Assembly (NCBI GenBank): GCA_019119205.1
Contig: DWXK01000006.1
Location: 62,001 to 126,000, forward strand
From: Candidatus Mediterraneibacter intestinavium
GTDB lineage: Bacteria; Bacillota; Clostridia; Lachnospirales; Lachnospiraceae
Reading direction: 5' to 3'
Length of the DNA: 64,000 nt
A model generated the notes under the pieces. It searched no databases, had not been told where the DNA came from, and saw only the letters and a list, made by a program, of their open reading frames with translations. The translations under genes were made by a program, and so were the position numbers. Below, piece after piece: positions 1 through 8,355 of the stretch; within the stretch, counting starts at the first letter, position 1, and every line of letters starts with the position of its first letter.

Positions 1-874
1 CGAACAAGTTCAGATGGTTCAGTAGATGATACAGGTCATACAGTTTCTTCCTCTCCGCATATCCTTCCCTGTCGATCGGATTGGCCTCACTGTACGCCGC
101 ATAGAATCTCGATGGAAGACTTCCAAAAAGCTGTGTCATAGCCAGGTCCGCCTCAAAGTCCCCCACATACGCTGCCGGATCGATGATCCATGCCCTGCCG
201 TCCGGTCCGCACAGCATATTTCCGCTCCACAGGTCGCCGTGGAGGAGAGACGGGAACTCCGGCTCCCTCAGATAAGAGTCCAGACGCTCCAGAATCCGGT
301 CCGCCTTTTTCCTGAGATCTGTGCCCAGATATCCCTCTGCCATGGTGATCTGCGGCAGAAGACGGCAGTCCCTGTAAAAGTCCGTCCACTTCTCTTTGGG
401 CTGATTCTTCTGGGGACTGGCGCCGATAAAATTATCTTCCCAAAACCCATACCGCATTCCCTGCTTTTCCCGCTCATCCGCATCAGCCACAAAGGACAGA
501 CATTCCGCCCGGTGCATTCCGGCAAGTTCGTGCCCGAAGGTTTCCCAGTACGACTCAATGCGTGGAGCACTTTCTATATATTCCAGCGCCAGGAAGGAAA
601 CTCCCCTGGCTTCGTCCGTCCCGATCCCCAGGATCTTAGGAACTCCTATTTTCCCGGACGCTCCCAGCGCGCGCAGTCCTCTTGCTTCTGTCAGAAAGAA
701 TCTCAGATTTTTTCTCGTATTCGTTTTCACAAAAACAGGATCGCCGGAAGAAAGGTTCACCCTGTAAGCATCGTTGATATCTCCGCCGTGCACACGGTCC
801 GTCCCCACGATACGGGTCCCTTCTCCGAACATTTCCTTCACCAGTTCTTCCAGTGAATGATACAGCTTCTCCAT
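1..874 (-). CDS. Fructosamine kinase family protein, 3' end cut off by window start
   Basis: Not in the ORF track because there is no stop in the window. Hand translation of the minus strand gives MEKLYHSLEELVKEMFGEGTRIVGTDRVHGGDINDAYRVNL...LLHGDLWSGNMLCGPDGRAWIIDPAAYVGDFEADLAMTQLFG, with the kinase HGDLWSGN and IDPA motifs. Confidence 0.9.
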   Translation of the reverse strand, partial: MEKLYHSLEELVKEMFGEGTRIVGTDRVHGGDINDAYRVNLSSGDPVFVKTNTRKNLRFFLTEARGLRALGASGKIGVPKILGIGTDEARGVSFLALEYIESAPRIESYWETFGHELAGMHRAECLSFVADADEREKQGMRYGFWEDNFIGASPQKNQPKEKWTDFYRDCRLLPQITMAEGYLGTDLRKKADRILERLDSYLREPEFPSLLHGDLWSGNMLCGPDGRAWIIDPAAYVGDFEADLAMTQLFGSLPSRFYAAYSEANPIDREGYAERKKLYDLYHLLNHLNLF

Positions 875-881
875 TCCTCTG

Positions 882-1562
882 TCATTCCTCCTCTTTTCTC
901 CAGACATAGCCGATCCCGTGGACCGTCCGGATCAGAGCCGGATGTTTCGGATCGTCCTCGATCTTCCCCCTCAGCCTGCGGATATTCACAGACAGGGTAT
1001 TCTCATCCACAAATTTCCCCTGACTGTCCCACACATGTGCCAGGATCTGTTCTTTGGAGAGCACTCTCCCCCGGTTCTCCATAAAATACATAAGGAGCTG
1101 GTATTCCACTTTACTGCACCGGATCTCCTCTCCGTTTTTATACACTTTGCAGGCGTCCTTCTCCAGAGTGATCCCGCCTGAGACAAGACGGTTTTCCGGC
1201 TTTCTTCCCTGAAGGATCTTTTTGATCCGTGCTTTTAGCACTGCGATGGAAAATGGCTTGGACATGTAATCCGCAACGCCCATCTCCAGTGCTTTTACCT
1301 CATCCATCTCTGTGTCCCGCGCCGTCAGCATCAGGATCGGGACATCCCCGTACTCCTTCGCCTCTGTGCAGAGGTCGAACCCGCTGCCGTCCGGCAGGTT
1401 GCAGTCAAGCAGGATAAGGTCGCACAGTGCTTTGCGTATGATCTCCATCCCCGCTCTTTTCGTCCCTGCGGTCAGTACTTCATATCCGTCTTTTTCCAGG
1501 AAATAGGCAAGCCCCTCCCGGAGATCCATATCATCTTCTATGATCAGTATTCTGCTCATCAT
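882..1562 (-). CDS. OmpR/PhoB-family response regulator
   Basis: 226 aa; receiver domain (IIEDDMDL, LILLDCNLPDGSG, SKPF) and winged-helix C-terminus (SVNIRRLRGKIEDDPKHPALIRTVHGIGYVW). Confidence 0.95.
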   Translation of the reverse strand: MMSRILIIEDDMDLREGLAYFLEKDGYEVLTAGTKRAGMEIIRKALCDLILLDCNLPDGSGFDLCTEAKEYGDVPILMLTARDTEMDEVKALEMGVADYMSKPFSIAVLKARIKKILQGRKPENRLVSGGITLEKDACKVYKNGEEIRCSKVEYQLLMYFMENRGRVLSKEQILAHVWDSQGKFVDENTLSVNIRRLRGKIEDDPKHPALIRTVHGIGYVWRKEEE

Positions 1563-1615
1563 TCTCTCTCCTGAAACTTATTTTACTGTCATTATACAAA
1601 ACGTTACTTTTCACC

Positions 1616-1644
1616 TTGAATGTCGCATTCCAATATGCTATAGT
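1616..1644 (+). promoter_or_regulatory. Promoter of antisense antitoxin RNA
   Basis: TTGAAT (1616-1621), 17-nt spacer, TATAGT (1639-1644) on the plus strand; no plus-strand ORF follows. Confidence 0.75.
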
Positions 1645-1650
1645 GAAAAC

Positions 1651-1746
1651 AGAAAAGGAACAACCGCCCACAAGGGGTTGACCTCAATGAGTTGTAATAG
1701 AATTACCACCCTGAAACCGGTCAAAGTTTTAGAGGGTGGTTTTTCT
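1651..1746 (+). ncRNA. Putative antisense RNA antitoxin of a type I TA system
   Basis: Starts just after the promoter and ends at an intrinsic terminator (ACCACCCT 1705-1712 / AGGGTGGT 1733-1740, then TTTTTCT). Convergent to and overlapping the 3' UTR of the toxin gene. Confidence 0.7.
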
Positions 1747-1758
1747 ATGCTTAAGCCA

Positions 1759-1851
1759 TTACTTCAGATTCGAAAATACGAATGTCAGTAATGCCAGAAT
1801 GAACATGCCAAAAGCCATTAGGTCTTTAAAATCAAACGGTTTCTTGTCCAT
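1759..1851 (-). CDS. Small hydrophobic holin-like toxin (type I TA, TxpA/Hol_Tox-like)
   Basis: 30-aa ORF MDKKPFDFKDLMAFGMFILALLTFVFSNLK, preceded by GGGGGT 7 nt upstream of ATG; one TM helix. Too short for the ORF track. In-frame ATG also at 1866. Confidence 0.8.
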   Translation of the reverse strand: MDKKPFDFKDLMAFGMFILALLTFVFSNLK

Positions 1852-1917
1852 CAGCATCACCCCCATTCTATGTAGAATCGAGGCAAGCCACCCTGTAACA
1901 CGATTGTTCCTTCTTTC

Positions 1918-1947
1918 ATTCTATCACATCTTTATAGAGAGGCTCAA
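1918..1947 (-). promoter_or_regulatory. Toxin promoter
   Basis: Minus strand TTGAGC (1947-1942), 18-nt spacer, TAGAAT (1923-1918). Confidence 0.5.
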
Positions 1948-2061
1948 TCGTGTTTTTTATCCCCTTATAATATTTTGCAGAAAGACCGCAAGAATCATGA
2001 AACCTTCCGCACGCTGTCATGGTACACTCAATGGTGCAGCAAAACAACAGGAGGACAACTT

Positions 2062-3054
2062 ATGGGAAACCGGGATATCGCACATATTTCAGCAGTCATC
2101 GACTATATCGAGACGCATCTGGACCGCAGGCTGGACCTTGACACCCTTGCCCGCGCCGCGGATTACTCCAGGTACCACCTTCACCGCATGTTCACGGCAG
2201 CCGCCGGGATGACTCCCCACGATTACATCCTCCGCCGTCAGCCCACCCATGCCGCCAGGCTCCTCCTTTACTCGGAGATGCCTGTCCTGGATATCGCCCT
2301 GCTCTGCGGGTATGAGAGCCGGCAGTCCTTCACTTCCGCTTTCCGGGAAATGTATAAGATGACTCCGGCGAGATTCCGGAAAGAAGGAGAATTCTATCCT
2401 CTCCTGATGAAGTTTACACTGCGCACTGACCTGAGCGGCAGGGACTTCACTGCAGATGACATCCGCATCGCCGGGCGCACGGATATCCCGGCATGGATGG
2501 AGCTTGTCCGCATGACGGTGGATGGATTTCCTCATCTGGTCGAGAGCAGCTACAGGCGGGATCTGGAAACGCGCATCTCGCAGAAAGAGGCGCTGATCCT
2601 GAAAGACGGGGAGACCGCTGTCGGTGCCGTGGCATTTTCTCTTTATCACGGCAGCCCTGATCCCGACCGCATTTCCGTCCACATTGATTTCCTGTGCGTC
2701 CATCCCCAGTACCGCCGCAGAGGGATCCCCCGGCTCTTTCTTGAATGGTTTTCCCGACAGCCCGAACGCTTTTTCATGCAGGCAGGGGCGGGATCCAAAG
2801 CCTGTTTCGAGCTCAGCATCACCACGTTCCGCGAGGGTGACCGGGCGGACACGGGGTACCGGGCGGAGCTCAAACGGCTGGGGTTTGAAGAGCGGGAGCT
2901 GCTGATCGAATTCGGCTACCCCACGCAGCGTTTTGTCCTCCCCATATCGCGCGCTTCCGCAGGAGCGGATACAGAAACCTCCGGGAGCGCCGAAGATCGG
3001 AGGGATCCTATTGAACATATTGAGTGTATTAAACAAATTGAACGCAGAACATAA
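2062..3054 (+). CDS. AraC-family HTH regulator fused to GNAT N-acetyltransferase domain
   Basis: RBS GGAGG before ATG 2062; AraC HTH (DYIETHLDRRLDLDTLARAADYSRYHLHRMF...FREMYKMTPARFRK), then GNAT motif (VHIDFLCVHPQYRRRGIPRLFLEWF). Confidence 0.85.
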   Translation: MGNRDIAHISAVIDYIETHLDRRLDLDTLARAADYSRYHLHRMFTAAAGMTPHDYILRRQPTHAARLLLYSEMPVLDIALLCGYESRQSFTSAFREMYKMTPARFRKEGEFYPLLMKFTLRTDLSGRDFTADDIRIAGRTDIPAWMELVRMTVDGFPHLVESSYRRDLETRISQKEALILKDGETAVGAVAFSLYHGSPDPDRISVHIDFLCVHPQYRRRGIPRLFLEWFSRQPERFFMQAGAGSKACFELSITTFREGDRADTGYRAELKRLGFEERELLIEFGYPTQRFVLPISRASAGADTETSGSAEDRRDPIEHIECIKQIERRT

Positions 3055-4330
3055 AAAGGGCTGGCGAAGGAATGCCGTTCTCTTCCTCGTCAGCCAGAGT
3101 ATTACTTTATTCGGCTCCACACTGGTCCAGATGGCAGTGGTCTGGTATGTGACGCTCTCCACTTCCTCGGGCGCCTGGACCGCGGCATTTTCCATCTGTT
3201 CCTACCTGCCCCAGTTTCTCATCTCCATCCCGGGCGGCGTGTGGGCGGACCGATTTTCCCGAAAACGGCTCATCATATCTTCCGATCTGTTCACCGCGCT
3301 TATCACCCTTGCCATGATCGTTCTCATGCCTTACCTTTCAACTGAGCCGTCACTTCTCTCCGGGCTTCTCCTCATGTCTGTACTGCGCTCTCTCTGCGCG
3401 GGGATCCAGACTCCGGCAGTAAACGCCGCGCTCCCGCAGCTTGTTCCTGCCGGTCAGCTCCAGCGTTTTAACGGCATCAATGCGGCGTTTCAGTCTTTCG
3501 TTCAGTTCGCTGCTCCTGCCGCCGCGGGAGCCGTCCTCTCCTTCGGGACACTTCGCATGACGCTGCTGATCGATATATTTACAGCCATTCCCGGGATCAT
3601 CCTGCTGTCGGCAGTCCCCCTTTCCGGAGAACACCCCGGGGAACTTTCTGCAGAATCCTCCGGGAACCTTTCCGGCAGATCATCCGGGCTTTCCCGCAGA
3701 TCATCCGGGCTTTCCCGCAGAGGCAGTCAGAGATTTTCTTCTGCTCTGAAAACAGGGCTTTCCTATGCATTTTCCCACAGCCCTGTCCGCAGACTCCTGA
3801 TCCTATACGGCCTCTTCGTCTTTCTCTGTGTCCCGGCAGGCTTCCTCTCCGGGCTGCTGGTCAGCCGCGCCTACGGCAGTTCTTACGGTTATCTGACCGC
3901 TGCCGAACTTGCTGGATTTGCCGGGATGACAGCCGGCGGCGCTCTCATGGGCACGTGGGGCGGGTTTTCCAGAAAGGAGAAGACACTTTCCGCCGGACTG
4001 GTTCTGTTCGGCGCCATGACAGTCCTCATGGGGACAACGCCGGACTTCCCCCTCTACCTGGTATTCATGCTGGTTTACGGGATTGCCCTGACTGCGGTCC
4101 AGACCACCATCACCACACTCCTCCAGGAATGTACGGACGCCTCCGTCCGGGGACGGGTCTTCGGGATGCTGGGATCCATGTACTCGGGCTTCCTTCCTCT
4201 GGGCATGGCAGTCTTCGGTCCGCTCTCAGATCAGATGCCCCTCCAGTGGATCATGACAGCTTCCGGCATTTTCCTGATATGCACAGGACTCCGAGTCAGA
4301 GTTTCACGATCTTCGGTTCATGTCCCATAG
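3011..4330 (+). CDS. MFS transporter, probable TTG start
   Basis: Multi-TM protein; GGAGG 5' of TTG 3011; MFS motif GGVWADRFSRKRLI; overlaps the end of the upstream gene. Confidence 0.85.
   Translation: MNILSVLNKLNAEHKKGWRRNAVLFLVSQSITLFGSTLVQMAVVWYVTLSTSSGAWTAAFSICSYLPQFLISIPGGVWADRFSRKRLIISSDLFTALITLAMIVLMPYLSTEPSLLSGLLLMSVLRSLCAGIQTPAVNAALPQLVPAGQLQRFNGINAAFQSFVQFAAPAAAGAVLSFGTLRMTLLIDIFTAIPGIILLSAVPLSGEHPGELSAESSGNLSGRSSGLSRRSSGLSRRGSQRFSSALKTGLSYAFSHSPVRRLLILYGLFVFLCVPAGFLSGLLVSRAYGSSYGYLTAAELAGFAGMTAGGALMGTWGGFSRKEKTLSAGLVLFGAMTVLMGTTPDFPLYLVFMLVYGIALTAVQTTITTLLQECTDASVRGRVFGMLGSMYSGFLPLGMAVFGPLSDQMPLQWIMTASGIFLICTGLRVRVSRSSVHVP
3675..3716 (+). repeat. 21-bp in-frame tandem repeat inside MFS gene
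   Basis: GCAGATCATCCGGGCTTTCCC twice exactly (3675-3695, 3696-3716), flanked by degenerate copies; encodes the (R)SSGLSR repeat. Confidence 0.9.
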
Positions 4331-4847
4331 CGGGAATGATCTTTTCCACCAGGTCCTTTGTCTGGATCTTCAGGCTGGATGTGTTGATGCAGGGGTGACA
4401 TCCGAACCATTCATCCTTCAGCACATCCTCGTCGATCAGAAGCTGCACTTTGTTCTCGTGATCGTTCATCAGCCCCATAATGCTCACCGATCCCGGTGTG
4501 ATGTCCAGATATCTCTCCATATACTCCGGCTTGGCAAAGGACAAGCGGGAGGAGCCAATCTGGGCAGACAGATATTTTGTCTTAAAGGGCTTGTCCCCCG
4601 GGATCAGGAGCAGATAAAAATCTGTCTCCTGCCGGTTGCAGAGGAACAGGTTCTTACAGATCGCCACGCCTTTTTCCTCCCCTTCGCTCAGTGTCCTGTC
4701 AATCTCCTCACACGCTTCCATGGTCATGGCGGCTTCGTGGTCGATCCGCTGATATTTTACTCCCAGAGAATCAAGCAGGTCATACACCCGGATCTCCTTT
4801 TCCAGGCGGCCTTCCTCATTCTCCGGTCTTCCGTTTACTAATTCCAT
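4296..4847 (-). CDS. YbaK/ProX-type prolyl-tRNA editing-domain protein
   Basis: RYDLLDSLGVKYQRIDHEAAMTMEACEEIDRTL...KNLFLCNRQETDFYLLLIPGDKPFKTK...GSVSIMGLMND; AAGGAG upstream of the ATG at 4847. Confidence 0.88.
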   Translation of the reverse strand: MELVNGRPENEEGRLEKEIRVYDLLDSLGVKYQRIDHEAAMTMEACEEIDRTLSEGEEKGVAICKNLFLCNRQETDFYLLLIPGDKPFKTKYLSAQIGSSRLSFAKPEYMERYLDITPGSVSIMGLMNDHENKVQLLIDEDVLKDEWFGCHPCINTSSLKIQTKDLVEKIIPAMGHEPKIVKL

Positions 4848-4872
4848 CGTTTCTGTATCTCCTTTTTTATCG

Positions 4873-5060
4873 CAGTTCACACCTAACCGCCGCCCGCATG
4901 CGCACTCGTCGCGCTGACGCGCTCCAGTCCCGCACTACGTGCTAAGACTGCTTATGAGGGGCGGCGGTTACGAGTTCCACTCGCACTCAGGAACAGGGAA
5001 ATGCCTCTTACATGCAAGCATGACGCTGCATTTCCCTGTTCCTGAGCACAGTGTGAACTG
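4873..5060. repeat. Nested inverted-repeat element (predicted three-way-junction structure)
   Basis: Three perfect inverted repeats: CAGTTCACAC/GTGTGAACTG (4873-4882/5051-5060), TAACCGCCGCCC/GGGCGGCGGTTA (4884-4895/4959-4970), CTCAGGAACAGGGAAATGC/GCATTTCCCTGTTCCTGAG (4986-5004/5028-5046). Confidence 0.9.
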
Positions 5061-5070
5061 TAACCCTTTC

Positions 5071-6777
5071 TCAGTTCAGCTTCAGTCCTCTGTACCGGTT
5101 AAAGCAGGCAAATATCTCCTGCTTCCTGGGCATCGCCATGCAGGAAATGCTGGAGCTGCTCTCACAGAGCGCCGAGAGAGTGCCTTTGTCCATTGCCTTT
5201 TCCAGTTCTTCCACCACCTGCCGCAGGTCTTTTCTTCCATCCAGGATGTGTTTCTGAGCATACCGCATACAATATCCAAGCGCCGTCACCTGCTCGCTGT
5301 CTGTGATCTGCTCCACATATCTTAAGTCAATGGTCTCTTTGTTGATCATCACGCCTTCTTTGGAAAGGGTCTTCATCTTGATGCGGTCATTTCCCTTGAA
5401 CGCCGGGCTGGGTTTCGGGCAGCGCTTAAAGTCCGGCTGTTCCGCTGTCTCTTCCGGACCCGTGATCACGGGGTAGCTCTCCGCTTCTTTCTTGGCATAT
5501 GCAGTGATGTCCTTCGGCACATACCGGTCCATCTGGATGATCGTGTCCGCGATGTGGAAATATGCTCCTGAGCTTCCCGCCACGATGATCGTGGAGATGC
5601 CATACTCATCGTACAGTTCCCGGATCCGCTCGATAAACGGAGTGATGGGCTCCATATCCCTGTGGATGACCCTCTGCATCAGCTCGTCCCGGATCATGAA
5701 GTTTGTCGCGCTGGTATCCTCGTCGATCAGCAGAAGAGACGAGCCTGCCTCAATGCTCTCCACCACGTTCGCTGCTTGGGAGGTACTCCCGCTGGCGTCC
5801 TCGGTACAGAATCTCACCGTGTCCTTGCCGTTGGGAAGGTCGTTGATGAACATGGAGATATCTGTCTTCTGGATGCTCCTCCCGTCCTCGGCACGGATCT
5901 TCATCGCCGTATCGTCCGTGATCACATACTCTCTCCCGTCTCCCGCGATATGGTCATAGACGCCCAGTTCCAGCGCTTTCAGAAGAGTGGATTTCCCGTG
6001 GTATCCGCCTCCCACGATAAGGGTGATCCCTTTTTTGATCCCCATGCCCGTGATCTTTCCTCTGTGGGGCAGTTCCATGGTCACCTTCAGTTCTTCCGGC
6101 GAGCGGAACTTCACGCCTCCCTTCATCGGTCTTGGGGAGATCCCGGACTCTCTCGGCAGGATGCTGCCATCCGCCACAAAAGCACACAGTCCCATCTTGG
6201 GCAGCATCTCGCGGATATAGTGCTGGTCTTCCGCCAGGTCGATGATGGCGCGCAGGCGCTTCGCGTCCATATTTTTATAGAACAGGGCATGTTTCACACA
6301 CTCCGGCACGAAATCGAAAAGGATCTTTTCCAGTTCCCTGGCGTTTATGGTCCTGCCATTTGCCGGGAAACCGATCTCCATCCGGAGCACCACGTCGCCC
6401 GTTGCCGGATCGATCCGACATGCAGTCCGCTCCAGCACTTCCTGACAGCACCGGCTGACCGAGATCAGCCCGCTCTTTCCCGAGCCCTTCGCCTTGAAAG
6501 CAAACTGCTCCGCTCTCCTGCCGAACTGTCGCGTCAGCTCGTCCTGCAGGGCGATCCGCTGATGCGCATCCTGATACAGCTCCTGCGGAAACGCCGCTGT
6601 CTTCCCCTTTACGTGCACGCTCACCTTCGATGGCGATGCGAAAGGATCCCCCTGTACATGGTCGATGGACAGTACATATCCCGGGAACTGGTACATTCCC
6701 CTTGTATCTTTATAAGCAGGATAACCGCGGTGGTCGATCCTGTTCAGTAAACTCCTGAGTTCTGTTGATGTCTGCAT
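5071..6777 (-). CDS. ABC-class P-loop ATPase (PF09818-like)
   Basis: 568 aa; N-terminus MQTSTELRSLLNRIDHRGYPAYKDTRGMYQFPGYVLSIDHVQGDPFASPSKV, Walker A GGGYHGKSTLL, LLLIDEDTSATNFMIRD. Confidence 0.88.
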   Translation of the reverse strand: MQTSTELRSLLNRIDHRGYPAYKDTRGMYQFPGYVLSIDHVQGDPFASPSKVSVHVKGKTAAFPQELYQDAHQRIALQDELTRQFGRRAEQFAFKAKGSGKSGLISVSRCCQEVLERTACRIDPATGDVVLRMEIGFPANGRTINARELEKILFDFVPECVKHALFYKNMDAKRLRAIIDLAEDQHYIREMLPKMGLCAFVADGSILPRESGISPRPMKGGVKFRSPEELKVTMELPHRGKITGMGIKKGITLIVGGGYHGKSTLLKALELGVYDHIAGDGREYVITDDTAMKIRAEDGRSIQKTDISMFINDLPNGKDTVRFCTEDASGSTSQAANVVESIEAGSSLLLIDEDTSATNFMIRDELMQRVIHRDMEPITPFIERIRELYDEYGISTIIVAGSSGAYFHIADTIIQMDRYVPKDITAYAKKEAESYPVITGPEETAEQPDFKRCPKPSPAFKGNDRIKMKTLSKEGVMINKETIDLRYVEQITDSEQVTALGYCMRYAQKHILDGRKDLRQVVEELEKAMDKGTLSALCESSSSISCMAMPRKQEIFACFNRYRGLKLN

Positions 6778-6888
6778 TTTTTCTCCTCTCTTTCAGAATA
6801 TCCTGAATACTCTGACGCTTTTGCTCAAACACGTTTCTATTTTACCATGATTCCCGTTCAAAGCAAGATTAAGCATCAGAATTTTCTG

Positions 6889-8343
6889 TCAGTAATGCAT
6901 CACGACCGGAGTCCCCATCTCCAGCATCCCGTACAGCTGTTCCGCATCAGACAGAGACATGTTGATGCATCCGTGAGATCCGTGTTCCACATACCAGTCC
7001 CCGCCGAATGTCTCCTGCCATGTGGCGTCGTGAAAGCCGATACCGGTCCATGTGACCCGCATCCAGTAATCTACGGGAGTCTCATACTCCGGCAGTCCGT
7101 CCGCCTGAATCTCTCCGGTGAGCACTTTATCCTGTTTCATTTCCAGGATGGAATACACTCCCTGTGGCGTCTCCTTATCCGGAGTGGGTTTGCCTGTCAC
7201 AATATTTGTCTCCATCATGATATTTCCGTCTTTTACATACCACATATACTGCCGGGTCAGGTCCACCTCAACATAAGTGCTTCCCCAGTCCTGCGCCCCA
7301 TGGGATGCAGCGGTGGCATTCTCGCAGTATGCCGGTTCTTTTGTGACCGTCTCCCCTTTCTCGATGCTCGCCGTCAGAGCCGCCAGTTCCGTCTTCTCGT
7401 CCACTTCCCATCCGTAAGTCCCTCCGGTGACCTGTGCGCTCCTGCCGTCCGCCGTAGTAAAGGAGCGTGTCTTCCCCTTCGTATCATATCTCTTTCCAAA
7501 TTCAGAGAGCCACTTCTTCACCGCTTCCTTGTCAAAAGTGACCTGCATCTCATCGTCCACCGTCAGCCATCCCGAGATCACCTCTGCGTCCACGACCACC
7601 GGCTTCTCCATCTCATATGTAACGCTCGCTTTACAATACCGGTTCATCTCATCGCAGGCCGCTTGGAGTTCCGGGGACTCAGATGTGTATTTCGGCTCTT
7701 TGTAACAGCCCGCCTCCTCCAGGTCAAGCGCCGCAGATAGGGAGTCAACACTCTCCCTTACTTTTTGAGCCAGCACGTCTGCTTTCACTGCCGTCCCCTG
7801 TTCTTCCTTCCCCGGCACAAATTTCGTTCCGTCGAATTCCGGGGCAGCGGATACCGGTTCTGTCTGTTCCCCTGCAACCGCCTGCAGAGACTGGATCTTC
7901 GCATCCAATGCATTTTCATCGTACTCTACCCCCGGCTTTGCGCTGGTTACTTCCTTTCCCAGGAATGCAGCCGGCCACAGAAAGATGTTCTGCCGGTTCA
8001 ACAGTTTCTCCGCCTCCCCGTCCCCTTTATAGGACAGGGAGATATCCTCCGCGCGGATCGTATCTGTGACATTTCCCCTGCCGGTTACGGTAAGCGTATA
8101 GCTCTCGATCTGCTGTTTCAGGTATCCGTCCAGTTCCGCCGCAGTCCTGCCGGAGAAATCCACTCCGTTGATCTCCGTGTTCGGCAGAAAATGAAAGTGA
8201 AAATACAGCGCAGTCCCCAGATACGCCGCTGCCAGGACCACCAGGACAGAGCCTCCGGCTATGAGCAGCTTCTTTTTCAGTGTCCCTGCTTGTTCTGCAT
8301 TATTATTTTTCCTGTTCTTTATCTTCTGTCTTCTCCGCTTCAT
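6889..8343 (-). CDS. L,D-transpeptidase (YkuD domain) with N-terminal TM anchor
   Basis: TM segment LLIAGGSVLVVLAAAYLGTALYF; C-terminal catalytic motif GSHGCINMSLSDAEQLYGMLEMGTPVVMHY. Confidence 0.92.
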   Translation of the reverse strand: MKRRRQKIKNRKNNNAEQAGTLKKKLLIAGGSVLVVLAAAYLGTALYFHFHFLPNTEINGVDFSGRTAAELDGYLKQQIESYTLTVTGRGNVTDTIRAEDISLSYKGDGEAEKLLNRQNIFLWPAAFLGKEVTSAKPGVEYDENALDAKIQSLQAVAGEQTEPVSAAPEFDGTKFVPGKEEQGTAVKADVLAQKVRESVDSLSAALDLEEAGCYKEPKYTSESPELQAACDEMNRYCKASVTYEMEKPVVVDAEVISGWLTVDDEMQVTFDKEAVKKWLSEFGKRYDTKGKTRSFTTADGRSAQVTGGTYGWEVDEKTELAALTASIEKGETVTKEPAYCENATAASHGAQDWGSTYVEVDLTRQYMWYVKDGNIMMETNIVTGKPTPDKETPQGVYSILEMKQDKVLTGEIQADGLPEYETPVDYWMRVTWTGIGFHDATWQETFGGDWYVEHGSHGCINMSLSDAEQLYGMLEMGTPVVMHY

Positions 8344-8355
8344 AATTTCTCCCCC

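Noticed and set aside
26-856. Plus-strand ORF of 276 aa
   Set aside because: Antisense to the fructosamine kinase reading frame, whose minus-strand translation has clear kinase motifs; composition artefact of high third-position GC.
1897-1954. Invertible (phase-variable) promoter
   Set aside because: Inverted repeats are only 10 bp and enclose 38 bp, too short for typical site-specific inversion, and no recombinase gene is nearby.
2089-3195. Minus-strand ORF of 368 aa
   Set aside because: Antisense to the AraC-GNAT and MFS genes; no RBS and no recognisable domain.
5662-6750. Plus-strand ORF of 362 aa
   Set aside because: Shadow of the PF09818-like ATPase on the other strand.
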